32,419 nt of DNA from Planctomycetota bacterium (lineage in GTDB: Bacteria > Planctomycetota > Planctomycetia > Pirellulales > JADFKK01), in the NCBI GenBank assembly GCA_022564995.1, contig JADFKK010000058.1, positions 1-32,419 on the forward strand, written 5' to 3'. Of the stretch, positions 8,347 to 16,917 are shown piece after piece. The stretch's first letter is position 1. Each line of letters starts with the position of its first letter. A model generated the notes under the pieces. It was not told the origin of the DNA, did not search any database, and worked only from the letters and a program-made list of their open reading frames with translations. The translations under genes were made by a program, and so were the position numbers.

Positions 8347-8967
8347 GTGACGTTTTCTAGCGAACCGGCATTGCCTGCAATGGATTCCCAACCAGACGAT
8401 TCTTCTGCTGAGCCGGGCGTGCTCCCCGAGGTGTATCAACAGCACCTCGAGGAGTTTCGATCGCTATGGACCCAGAGACAGGAGATGCTGTTGTCTGCGG
8501 AACTCACGGCCGGCGACCTGGACGCTTGGGAGGAGCGCATCGCTGCGCACCTCGACGCTTTGTTGCTGCCCGGCGAGGAGGCCGTCATACGGCTCGTCGC
8601 CGAAGGTCTCTGTGGAGAGGACGCGGAAATCGTCTTCGGCGCCGCGTTGGTTCTCTTGAAGCTGGAATCTCAGCGGGCGGCTTCTTTGGTCGGCGAGGCG
8701 CTGCGCGAGGCCGAAGACGATCGACTGGAAGGCATCGGCCAAGCCCTCTGCCACGCTCCGATTGCCTGGCTGGAAACCACACTGCGGCAGACGTTGAAAT
8801 CCGACGTCCCGCCCCGCGCCCTCGCCGCCGCCGAGGCGCTGGCGTTTCATCACAAACTACGGCCGGAGGAGCCGCGCTTGGGCGCGTTGCTGGCCGACGA
8901 AAACCCGGCGGTACGCGCCGCGGCGTGGCGGGTGGTTGCTGCCGTTGACTCGGCCGGCGGTCGATAG
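8347..8967 (+). CDS. Short TIGR02270-like protein corresponding to the N-terminal half
   Basis: The 206-aa helical protein lines up with the N-terminal half of the preceding TIGR02270 protein: YQQHLEEFRSLWTQRQ matches QHLEEVAILWLRRDD, and LDAWEERIAAHLDALL matches LAEFDDQLAAHLDGL. HEAT-like repeats follow (PPRALAAAEALAFHHKL and NPAVRAAAWRVVAA), and the protein then stops where the full-length relative continues. The GTG start at 8347 is supported by GAGGT six bases upstream; ATG 8380 is the alternative. The missing half seems to be present in the next gene, 23 bases downstream. Function unknown; T6SS association by context. Confidence 0.7.
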   Translation: MTFSSEPALPAMDSQPDDSSAEPGVLPEVYQQHLEEFRSLWTQRQEMLLSAELTAGDLDAWEERIAAHLDALLLPGEEAVIRLVAEGLCGEDAEIVFGAALVLLKLESQRAASLVGEALREAEDDRLEGIGQALCHAPIAWLETTLRQTLKSDVPPRALAAAEALAFHHKLRPEEPRLGALLADENPAVRAAAWRVVAAVDSAGGR

Positions 8968-8990
8968 ATCCTTCAACACGTCGGTTTCAG

Positions 8991-10112
8991 ATGCTCGTAA
9001 CGCTTACCATTCAGAACGACTACCAAGCCAGTCGGCGGATCGTCCTGCGGGCCGATCAAGAAATGAAGGTCGGGCGGACCGAGTGGGCTGACGTCGCTAT
9101 CGCCCGCGACAAAAACATGTCCTCGGTTCATTTTGTGGTGCAATGCAAGGGCGACACCTGTCGCATTCGCGATTTGAATAGCACCAACGGGACATTTGTT
9201 AATGGTGAACCTGTCATTGAGGCCGAGTTGACCGAAGGCGATCATGTTTTGGCCGGTCAGACCAAGTTCGTTGTTCGCATTGAACGCAGCTCTGACGTAC
9301 CCAGAGCAACCGTGCCCGAGGAACCAGTAGATACCGCTCCGACCGTTGAGCGCCAGGTGAGCCCGTTATTAGTCGAATCTGTTTCTTCGACGCCGACGAG
9401 TGACGGTTTTAGTGGCCTCACGATTGAAGACCCCGATTCCTCTGCCATGGCCGCGGCGATGCAGAACATTCCGGCGGACGTTCTCGCCCGGCCGTATCAC
9501 CTGGCGCTGATCGACGACGAAGCGGCTGTCCGGCGGAGTGCCTTGCTCGCCGCGGCGTGGTCGGGGCAAGAGTGGCTGCTGAAGTATTGCCTCGGCATGA
9601 GCCGTGCGCCCTGTGATGAAAACTGGGACGTCTTACTGCTGTTGGCCATTCTGGCAGCGCCGTCAGACTTGCGGGCGATCCTTGCCATCGGGCGCGAGCG
9701 AGAGCTGGGGCCGCGCCGCTTCGGTGTGCTGGGCACGTTCGGTCACCCCGACGTCGTCAGAGATTTGCTCATCGGGATGCAAAGCAAGGACGCGGAATCG
9801 GCGGCGGCGGCTGGGATGGCGTTTACCAAGCTGACCGGATTCGAGTTCGATTCGCCTCCCGACGACCAGCCACCACCGGCCGACAGCGAAGCGCCGCGGG
9901 CGGATGCGGCGGCGGCCCAGGAACACTGGCGGCAGGTCGAATCGCAATTCTCCCAGGCCGCGCGCTGGTGTCGCGGCTTTGACGTAGGCGGCAGTGTTCC
10001 GTCGAGCGTGCTGGCAAAGCTCGATCTTGAGTCGCGGTTTGAAGTGTTTCTGCGGGCAAGCCACCGGGGGCAATGGCAAGGCAGCCCGATCGATCTCGCA
10101 GTGATTCAGTAG
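8991..10112 (+). CDS. FHA domain protein fused to a TIGR02270 C-terminal half
   Basis: In the 373-aa protein, residues about 5-100 form an FHA (phosphothreonine-binding) domain with the usual KVGRTEWADVAIARD, SSVHFVV and LNSTNGTFVNG motifs. A Pro/Thr/Ser-rich linker (about 105-150) leads to a HEAT-like region (DDEAAVRRSALLAAAWSG onward) and to AAAAGMAFTKLTGFEFD, which matches GEAFTAITGLALD of the TIGR02270 protein encoded at 6949. So the second half equals the C-terminal part of that family. FHA proteins are known post-translational regulators of T6SS together with a Ser/Thr kinase; no kinase gene is in this window. It closes the T6SS island: the next 296 bases are non-coding. Confidence 0.8.
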   Translation: MLVTLTIQNDYQASRRIVLRADQEMKVGRTEWADVAIARDKNMSSVHFVVQCKGDTCRIRDLNSTNGTFVNGEPVIEAELTEGDHVLAGQTKFVVRIERSSDVPRATVPEEPVDTAPTVERQVSPLLVESVSSTPTSDGFSGLTIEDPDSSAMAAAMQNIPADVLARPYHLALIDDEAAVRRSALLAAAWSGQEWLLKYCLGMSRAPCDENWDVLLLLAILAAPSDLRAILAIGRERELGPRRFGVLGTFGHPDVVRDLLIGMQSKDAESAAAAGMAFTKLTGFEFDSPPDDQPPPADSEAPRADAAAAQEHWRQVESQFSQAARWCRGFDVGGSVPSSVLAKLDLESRFEVFLRASHRGQWQGSPIDLAVIQ

Positions 10113-10408
10113 GTAATGTGCCCCGACTTTTTCGACAGAGGCTGCTAGGCTCTGCCTCAAAACACATTGGATTCGTGTTTCTCATCAGGCCGCTGGGCGT
10201 TAGCTCACGGTTTTGCGCCGCACATCGACCCACGGAACCGGACGCTAACGCGTCGCGGCTGATGTTTTCAGACAGAGGCTAGCTTCGCACTTACGGTATG
10301 CGGTAAACTGCGTCTGTGGCATGTTGCCAAAATCGGGCTGCCAGCACGATTTCGGCGGGTTTTGTCGCTACACTGAGGAAACCATTCGCGGAAAAAGGGA
10401 AACTACGG
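10113..10408. other. Intergenic region with an imperfect inverted repeat flanked by short direct repeats
   Basis: Arms at 10183-10210 and 10238-10264 are imperfect reverse complements (both contain CGTTAGC / GCTAACG and end in CATCAG / CTGATG). The segment is bracketed by two copies of GACAGAGGCT (about 10134-10143 and 10271-10280), each just after a TTTTC run. It looks like a small palindromic element between the T6SS island and the helicase operon; the promoter of the latter is expected here but I could not place it. Confidence 0.5.
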
Positions 10409-10660
10409 ATGCCGTCTACACCCACAACGCTCGATTCGCTGCTGCCACGGCTTACGCCGAGACAAAACGAGATTCACCTGAACGCGACGGTTTTGGAAGT
10501 CGCCGAGCCATCGCAGCTCGCCGAGTTGGCCGCGGATGGAAAGATTCGTCGTTTTTTGTTGGGCCGTTTGTCCGACACGGCGGCCCTGGTCGACCCAGGC
10601 TCCGGCAAGCTGCTCGAAGAGGCTCTCTTGGCCGGCGGACACACCCCGAAAATCACCTGA
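10409..10660 (+). CDS. Small unknown protein at the head of the helicase operon
   Basis: An 83-aa frame starting at ATG 10409, preceded by AAAAAGGGA as a plausible ribosome-binding site. The product is soluble and well-behaved in composition (TPRQNEIHLNATVLEVAEPS, then LAELAADGKIRRFLLGRL), with no signal peptide, membrane segment or Cys cluster. I do not recognise a family. A frame covering the same DNA in phase with the next gene is Arg-rich and less protein-like, so this frame is preferred. It lies 104 bases before the helicase-associated gene and may share its transcript. Confidence 0.55.
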   Translation: MPSTPTTLDSLLPRLTPRQNEIHLNATVLEVAEPSQLAELAADGKIRRFLLGRLSDTAALVDPGSGKLLEEALLAGGHTPKIT

Positions 10661-10714
10661 AACCTCATACCGCTACAAGCGGCGCAGGCAAGTTGGAAGC
10701 CACGCGCAGCAATC

Positions 10715-10738
10715 GCGAGAATCATGTGCGACTCTCGC
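10715..10738 (+). other. Hairpin in the leader of the helicase-associated gene
   Basis: GCGAGAATC (10715-10723) and GACTCTCGC (10730-10738) can pair with one G-U, leaving a 6-base loop, and are followed by TTTCGCT. It lies 26 bases before the GTG start and 14 bases before the AAGGAGA ribosome-binding site, so it could attenuate expression or be incidental. Confidence 0.35.
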
Positions 10739-10764
10739 TTTCGCTACCGAGCAAGGAGAATCCC

Positions 10765-13125
10765 GTGAAACTCGAACATGTATTGAGCCGTACAGGCGAT
10801 GTGGAAATCGATCTGGATGATTACCGCGCGGATGCGCTGAAGAAAGCTGCTAAGTTTTGGGTCGGACAGGAGGCGAGTAAGTTTAACAAAGGGAAGAGCA
10901 TTTCGGCTCTAACAAAGGTCTTCGGAGAAAAGACCGCGGCCAAGAAAGCCGCGATTCGACTCAGCGACAAGCAGAAACGCGTGCTGGAGATCTTCGCCCT
11001 GTACGGTCCGGTTGTTTCCGGGACCGTGTTGGCCGTGGAGGCTCTGCAGCGCAAGCTGATCGAAAAACAAGACGACTCAGCGCAGTCTTACTACCAACCG
11101 CGTCACGACGACATCGTGAACAAGCTTCGTGAACAACTTGTCTTGCTCGATTCTGAGTACAGTTACGGCGGTTATGGCTATGGTTACGGTTACGGATCGT
11201 ACGGCCGACGTTACCCAGAACTGACGCTACATCCGGCGATTGCCGGGGCGATCGATCCTGCCGAGCCGCTGCCGTGGGAACCGTCCGAACCGATATCGAA
11301 CGCGAAGGGAACGCAATCGCGCAGCTCGGCGGAGCCGGCGTTGGATATGTGGCGTGTCGCTCAGTCGTTAAGCGAAATGGGAAATTGGAAAACGCTCAAA
11401 GGCGATGCACTGTCAAAGGGAAGTCGCAACAAGCTGCGGCGCATGACTTCGCTTGCCTCGGCCGAAGACAACCCTTTGGATCTGCCCGATCCTGAGTCGT
11501 TCTACTACGAGTTGCTGCGCGAAATGGAATTCCTTTCCGTTGAGGTCGAACCGCGACACGTATTGAGCGCCGAGCTCGAACAACACTTCGCCGCGCCAGC
11601 CGTCGCGCAAGCCTGGCACGTTTTGCGCGCGTGGTTGGACATGCGGCTTTGGCAGGACGGGATCGGTGTCGTGCCGGACCGGGACGTTGAGTATGAACCG
11701 GTGCGCATCGAACCTGACAGCCTGCGCAGCGCCAAGGAACTGCTGATCTGGGCGTTCTGCCGATTGGCCCACTCGCCTTGTGACTGGCTTGACCTGGAAG
11801 GGTTCCTGAAGGACTTTTGGCGAACCACGCACGAGGCCGCTGTCAGTTTTTACTGGAGCGGGTACACATGGCAGCCAGAATTCGCGATGGCCCGCTCGAA
11901 GCAGAAGCTTCCAACTGGCCCTGACCGCAACATGGCATATTGGCTCGACGACGAAGGGACTTGGGTGGCCAACGCAATCGCGGTCACGTTCGTCGCGTTG
12001 GGTTTGGTCCAACGCGGCGAATCGGACGGAAAGAAGAAACGTCCCTGTTTCCGGCTCACCGACCTCGGCCGTCGGGCCTTCGCCGCGCCCAAGACGGAGG
12101 CAGAGGATCACCAAGACGCCACGCCTTTTCTCACCGTGCAGCCGAACCATGAAATTCTGGCGTACATGGATGCGGCCGATGCGAAGCGGATTTGCACCTT
12201 GGCACGATTCGCCCACAGCGGCAAGACCAACGCCGGTCCCGTGCAATGCTTCTCGCTGAGTCGCGAGTCGGTTTACGGTGCGCTCGAAAGCGGAATGACC
12301 GTGGCGCAGATCGAGGCGTTTCTCGTCGAGCACGGCAAGACCGAGCTGCCCACCAACGTAGCCCACGCACTAACGCAATGGTCGGGAAAACGCGAATCGC
12401 TGGTGTTGCGACATGGCGTCACGCTGGGCCTGATGGCAGAGGGCCGTGCGACCGAAGCACCCCAGGCCCAGGGTGAATCGCTGGGTGAGGGGAGCGCCGT
12501 CTTGAAGAAAATGAACGCCAAGAGGGCAGCGACGGACTATCCGGGCTGGACGGTGTTGGATCATCAAAGGGAGCTTCCAAAAGCATGGAATGTTGACGAG
12601 CTCGGATGCCTACGAAACGGCGGAGATGACACGCTCTCGCGCGTCCGTCTCGCCTACATGGCCGATGAGAAGGCCAACGGTTGGCTGATATCGGAGAAGT
12701 CGATCACACGGGCACGCAAACAAGGCTTCACGGCCGAGCAGATGCTTGCCTGGTTGTCAATTCATTTGTTGCACGAAACCCCAGCATTGTTGAAAACAGC
12801 GATTCGTAATTGGACCGGCCGGGCGAGCGTGTTTGCCGGAAAGGTCCAACTGCTCCAGATACTGGAAAAGGACGCTCGCGATGCGATTCTCCACAGCGAC
12901 GTTTTTCGTCCGCTGCTGGCCGGACACATCGCGCCGTGCTGGTTCATCGTTCGAGACGACAAGGCCAGCGAAGTCAAACGGTTGTTAAAATGCCTCGGTT
13001 TTCTCGCCGACGCATCGCATCAGATCGCGTCGATAGACGAATGCCGCGGCATCAAGACGACGAACGAACCGCCCACCAAGATCACCAAGAAGATCAGCCG
13101 CACACGCCGACGTAGACGCCGGTAG
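10765..13125 (+). CDS. Helicase-associated protein (XPB/Ssl2 N-terminal-like domain) with Gly/Tyr run
   Basis: The 786-aa protein begins at GTG 10765, fixed by AAGGAGA five bases upstream; an in-frame extension to 10321 is Arg-rich and overlaps the small gene, so it is rejected. Residues about 450-580 carry the helicase-associated (Helicase_C_3-type) pattern: FLTVQPNHEILAYMDAADA, FSLSRESVYGALESGMTVAQ, LPTNVAHALTQWSGK. This domain is known from proteins encoded next to bacterial XPB helicases, for example in actinobacteria. An odd insertion at about residues 132-150 is almost pure Gly/Tyr (GGYGYGYGYGSYG), and the C-terminus ends in a Lys/Arg tail (SRTRRRRRR) likely to touch nucleic acid. It lies 10 bases before the XPB gene, so it is probably a partner or regulator of that helicase (inference). 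Confidence 0.8.
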   Translation: MKLEHVLSRTGDVEIDLDDYRADALKKAAKFWVGQEASKFNKGKSISALTKVFGEKTAAKKAAIRLSDKQKRVLEIFALYGPVVSGTVLAVEALQRKLIEKQDDSAQSYYQPRHDDIVNKLREQLVLLDSEYSYGGYGYGYGYGSYGRRYPELTLHPAIAGAIDPAEPLPWEPSEPISNAKGTQSRSSAEPALDMWRVAQSLSEMGNWKTLKGDALSKGSRNKLRRMTSLASAEDNPLDLPDPESFYYELLREMEFLSVEVEPRHVLSAELEQHFAAPAVAQAWHVLRAWLDMRLWQDGIGVVPDRDVEYEPVRIEPDSLRSAKELLIWAFCRLAHSPCDWLDLEGFLKDFWRTTHEAAVSFYWSGYTWQPEFAMARSKQKLPTGPDRNMAYWLDDEGTWVANAIAVTFVALGLVQRGESDGKKKRPCFRLTDLGRRAFAAPKTEAEDHQDATPFLTVQPNHEILAYMDAADAKRICTLARFAHSGKTNAGPVQCFSLSRESVYGALESGMTVAQIEAFLVEHGKTELPTNVAHALTQWSGKRESLVLRHGVTLGLMAEGRATEAPQAQGESLGEGSAVLKKMNAKRAATDYPGWTVLDHQRELPKAWNVDELGCLRNGGDDTLSRVRLAYMADEKANGWLISEKSITRARKQGFTAEQMLAWLSIHLLHETPALLKTAIRNWTGRASVFAGKVQLLQILEKDARDAILHSDVFRPLLAGHIAPCWFIVRDDKASEVKRLLKCLGFLADASHQIASIDECRGIKTTNEPPTKITKKISRTRRRRRR

Positions 13126-13135
13126 TATCTGTACG

Positions 13136-14875
13136 ATGACCCAATTCAACTCTGAAAACCCGCTGATTGTTCAGGGCGATCACACGGTGCTGCTGGAGGT
13201 CGATAGCCCTCGCTATTTACCCGCCCGCGATGCCTTGGCCCGCTTCGCCGAATTGGTCAAGTCTCCCGAGCATATCCATACCTATCGGATTACGCCGCTG
13301 TCGATTTGGAACGCCTGCGCCGCGGGAGTAGAAACGGACGAGATTGTCGAAACGCTGCACGAGTTCTCGAAATACGAGGTGCCGCAACACGTAACGGTGG
13401 AAATCCAAGACTACGCTTCGCGCTACGGACGCCTACGTTTGACTCGCGATCATCGGGGCCTTGTGTTGGCAGCCGACGACCGACCGCTGGCCGAAGAGAT
13501 CGGTCGCAATAAACACGTTGTGCCGTTGCTCGGCGAGCGCGATTCTCCGCTGGAGTTTCGCGTCGATGCCATGGCGCGAGGGCGGCTCAAGCAGGCGCTG
13601 ATCAAGATCGGTTTTCCGGTCGAGGATCTGGCCGGCTATCGAGACGGGGAGACGCTGCCGATCTCGCTGCTGACGACGACCGTTGCCGGCAAAGAGTTCC
13701 GCCTGAGACACTATCAAGAAGAAGCTGCCCGCGTGTTTCACGCCGGCGGCAGCACGCACGGTGGATCGGGAGTGGTTGTGCTGCCGTGTGGGGCCGGGAA
13801 AACGGTCGTCGCCATGGCCTGTATGGCCCTAGTGCAATCTTCGACACTCGTGCTGACCACGGGCGTGACCGCCAGCCGCCAATGGATTTCGGAGTTGCTC
13901 GACAAAACGTCTCTCCAGCCCGATCAGATAGGCGAGTACAACGGCTCGAACAAGAACGTGAAGCCGGTGACGGTGGCCACGTACAACATCATGACCTATC
14001 GGCCCAACAAAAACGCCGAATTCGTCCACCTCGAACTGTTCGACCAACGAGACTGGGGACTGATCGTCTACGACGAGGTGCATCTCTTGCCGGCGCCGGT
14101 TTTTCAGGTCACGGCCGGATTGCAGGCCCGGCGGCGATTGGGGCTGACCGCCACGTTGGTCCGCGAAGACGGGCGCGAAGACGACGTGTTCGCCCTGATC
14201 GGACCGAAGAAGGTCGACGTCCCCTGGAAGGTGTTGGAAAAGCAGGGATGGATCGCTTCGGCCCAGTGTACGGAGATCCGGCTGGCGCTGCCCGAGGAGA
14301 TCAAAATGTCGTATGCGGTGGCCGACGCCCGACAGAAGTTCCGCATCGCCTCGGAGAATCCACTGAAAATCGACGTTGTAAAAAACCTGCTGGCGCGCCA
14401 TCCCGGCGAGCCGACACTGATCATTAGCATGTACGTCGATCAGATTCGCGGGATGGCCAAAGAGTTGGGCGTGCCCGTTCTGACCGGCTCGACGCCGCAA
14501 CGCAAGCGAGACGCGCTGTTCGCGGATTTCAAGGCCGGGCGGCTCGGCGTGCTGGCCGTATCGAAAGTGGCCAATTTTGCCGTCGACTTGCCGGATGCCT
14601 CGGTGGCCATCCAGATCTCGGGCACATTCGGTTCGCGTCAGGAAGAGGCACAGCGTTTAGGACGCATTCTCCGCCCCAAGTCGGGTGAGAACCAGGCCTA
14701 CTTTTACACCGTGGTCAGCCGCGATACGGTAGAACAAGATTTCGCACTCAAGCGGCAGTTGTTCCTTTGCGAACAGGGATACGCCTACGAGATTCTCGAC
14801 GTGGATGAGAATGGTCACGGCTTAGACACAGGAAACTCTTCGACGTCGACGGAGCCGACTTCATCCCGCGGATGA
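13136..14875 (+). CDS. XPB/ERCC3-type DNA repair helicase (SF2, 3'-5')
   Basis: The 579-aa ATPase is recognisably bacterial XPB. It has an N-terminal damage-recognition-like region, Walker A CGAGKT (residues 218-223), DEVH box (313-316), the TAT motif (GLTATLVRE), the XPB-specific RED motif (R343-E344-D345), a thumb-like segment, and motif VI QRLGRILRPK. XPB unwinds DNA 3'-5' using ATP and takes part in nucleotide excision repair or transcription-coupled opening in archaea and eukaryotes; its bacterial role is less defined. The C-terminal tail is short and Ser/Thr-rich (SSTSTEPTSS). It starts 10 bases after the helicase-associated gene, indicating co-expression. No Bax1-type nuclease gene follows; the next gene is an ABC exporter. 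Confidence 0.93.
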   Translation: MTQFNSENPLIVQGDHTVLLEVDSPRYLPARDALARFAELVKSPEHIHTYRITPLSIWNACAAGVETDEIVETLHEFSKYEVPQHVTVEIQDYASRYGRLRLTRDHRGLVLAADDRPLAEEIGRNKHVVPLLGERDSPLEFRVDAMARGRLKQALIKIGFPVEDLAGYRDGETLPISLLTTTVAGKEFRLRHYQEEAARVFHAGGSTHGGSGVVVLPCGAGKTVVAMACMALVQSSTLVLTTGVTASRQWISELLDKTSLQPDQIGEYNGSNKNVKPVTVATYNIMTYRPNKNAEFVHLELFDQRDWGLIVYDEVHLLPAPVFQVTAGLQARRRLGLTATLVREDGREDDVFALIGPKKVDVPWKVLEKQGWIASAQCTEIRLALPEEIKMSYAVADARQKFRIASENPLKIDVVKNLLARHPGEPTLIISMYVDQIRGMAKELGVPVLTGSTPQRKRDALFADFKAGRLGVLAVSKVANFAVDLPDASVAIQISGTFGSRQEEAQRLGRILRPKSGENQAYFYTVVSRDTVEQDFALKRQLFLCEQGYAYEILDVDENGHGLDTGNSSTSTEPTSSRG

Positions 14876-14898
14876 CCGAGTAGGATCGACAACATTTC

Positions 14899-16797
14899 AT
14901 GAACAAGCGCAACTCGTCGAGCCGCCGACTGTTTGAACAGGCCAAGCTCGAATTGATGGCCCAAGCGGAGCGCAAGCCGCACAAGCAGCGCGGGGATCGC
15001 AACTCCTGGGTTCTGATCAAAGATTTTCTCGGTCTACTGCGCGGCCAACGGCGGGCGATGGGGCTGGCGATGGCGACCCTTACCGTGGCAACGCTGTTGG
15101 CGCTCGTGCCTCCGGCCGCCACCAAGGTCTTGGTCGACTATGTCTTGAGTGACCGACCGCTGCCCGATTTCGTGCCGGCCTGGGTGCCCCGAGAGCAATG
15201 GTCGCTGTTGTTGGCGATGACCGGCGCGGTGCTGGGCATCTCGTTACTCAAGCTGGTGATTCACGTCTGGGGCCGTTGGCACGCCACGCGAATCACCAAG
15301 TTACTGCAAATGTCGGTGCGCAAACGGGTCTTTGCCCACGTCATGCGCCTGCCGCTGTATCGCATTCAAGAGCTCAAGTCGGGCGGTGCGGCGAGTATCC
15401 TGCGGCAAGACGCCGGCAGTGTCGGAGATTTGGTTTTCGGGCTGCTCTACAATCCGTGGCGAGCCGTCATTCAATTGGTGGGCAGCTTATCCATTTTGGC
15501 ACTGGTCGACTGGCGGCTGCTATTGGGAGCGCTCGTCTTGTTGCCTCTGGTGTATGTCTCGCATCGCACTTGGATCGGTCGGATTCGCCCACAGCATCGG
15601 CGCATCCGTGCCGAGCGGGAGCGAGTCGATGGATTGGCTACCGAAGCTTTCGGCGGCATGAGGGTCGTTCGCGCCTTTGGCCGTCAGCGCTCCGAGACCA
15701 GCCGCATCATGCGCGGAAACCATCTGATGGGCCGGCAGGAACTCCATGCCTGGTGGTCGATGCGCTGGATCGAGATCGTGTGGGAAGTGCTCGTGCCGCT
15801 CGCCAGCGCGGCGCTGATCGTCTACGGCGGCTGGCGGGTGATTCAAGGCGAGCTGAGTTTAGGCGACCTGATCATGTTTCTGGCGTATCTATTGATGCTG
15901 TTGGCCCCGCTGGCGATACTCGCCCAAAGCGCGGCGACGCTGCAAAACGGACTGTCCGGCCTCGATCGCATTCTCGACTTGCTCGATGAACCAACCGAGA
16001 TGGGTTCGGGCACCATTCGCTTGATCAAACCAGACGTCGCGGGTCGAGTGACGTTTGAGAATGTGTCGTTCAGCTACCCTGGATCGAGCGACTTTGCCCT
16101 GCGAGATATCAACCTTGATATCCAAGCGGGGGAAACGATCGCGCTGGTCGGACCGAGCGGCAGCGGCAAGACGACGCTGTGCAATCTTGTTGCCCGTTTC
16201 TACGAACCGACCAGCGGCCGTATTCTGCTCGACGGAACCGATGTCGCGGAGATCGAGATCGCCAGCTTTCGCCATTTGACCGGCATCGTCGACCAAGACG
16301 TGTTTTTGTTCGACGGCACGGTGGCCGAAAACATCGCCTACGGAAACCGCCACGCCAGCGAGGCCGATGTGCGTGCCGCCGCACTTCTTGCTAACGCCAT
16401 CGAGTTCATCGAACCGTTGGCCCACGGTTTCGATACGTTGATCGGCGAGCGGGGAGTGAAGCTAAGCGGCGGACAGCGACAGCGGCTGGCGATTGCCCGC
16501 GCGGTGCTTGCCGACCCGCAGATTTTGATTCTCGACGAGGCGACGAGCAATCTCGATACCGAAAGCGAGCTGACCATCCAAAACAGTCTGGCCGCTCTGA
16601 TGGACAGTCGCACGGCCGTGGTCATCGCCCACCGACTGAGCACGATCGCCCACGCCGACCGCATCGTCGTACTCGAGGGTGGTCGGATCGTCGAAATCGG
16701 CACACACACTTCGCTGATGGCCAGCGATGGCCATTACCGTGAGATGGTGCTGTTGCAAACACGTTCCGTAATCGTCGAGCGCGACGGCAAAGTGTAA
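14899..16797 (+). CDS. ABC transporter, fused permease and ATPase (MsbA-like exporter)
   Basis: The 632-aa half-transporter of the type that exports lipids or drugs has, after a basic N-terminal tail, about six membrane segments in residues 50-330 and the nucleotide-binding domain in about 375-620: Walker A GPSGSGKTT from residue 418, Q-loop IVDQDVFLFDGTVAENIAYG, signature LSGGQ at 522-526, Walker B ILILDEATS and H-loop IAHRLST. It probably works as a homodimer in the inner membrane. MsbA-type lipid A flipping is possible but the substrate cannot be read from sequence. The gene starts 23 bases after the XPB stop and shares its direction, although functional linkage to DNA repair is unclear. 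The next gene is convergent, 120 bases away. Confidence 0.93.
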   Translation: MNKRNSSSRRLFEQAKLELMAQAERKPHKQRGDRNSWVLIKDFLGLLRGQRRAMGLAMATLTVATLLALVPPAATKVLVDYVLSDRPLPDFVPAWVPREQWSLLLAMTGAVLGISLLKLVIHVWGRWHATRITKLLQMSVRKRVFAHVMRLPLYRIQELKSGGAASILRQDAGSVGDLVFGLLYNPWRAVIQLVGSLSILALVDWRLLLGALVLLPLVYVSHRTWIGRIRPQHRRIRAERERVDGLATEAFGGMRVVRAFGRQRSETSRIMRGNHLMGRQELHAWWSMRWIEIVWEVLVPLASAALIVYGGWRVIQGELSLGDLIMFLAYLLMLLAPLAILAQSAATLQNGLSGLDRILDLLDEPTEMGSGTIRLIKPDVAGRVTFENVSFSYPGSSDFALRDINLDIQAGETIALVGPSGSGKTTLCNLVARFYEPTSGRILLDGTDVAEIEIASFRHLTGIVDQDVFLFDGTVAENIAYGNRHASEADVRAAALLANAIEFIEPLAHGFDTLIGERGVKLSGGQRQRLAIARAVLADPQILILDEATSNLDTESELTIQNSLAALMDSRTAVVIAHRLSTIAHADRIVVLEGGRIVEIGTHTSLMASDGHYREMVLLQTRSVIVERDGKV

Positions 16798-16917
16798 GCG
16801 GCGTCCTCGCCCATCGCCCATCAACAGCTTGAACGCCATCGTCGGCTCTTCGAGCAGCGGGAACGAGAACATCGGCGGGTCGATCACGATGTCGCGAATG
16901 GTCCGCGCACCGGGACT

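Noticed and set aside
10321..10764. N-terminal extension of the helicase-associated protein
   Set aside because: Arg-rich and overlapping the 83-aa gene in another frame; the GTG at 10765 has a strong ribosome-binding site.
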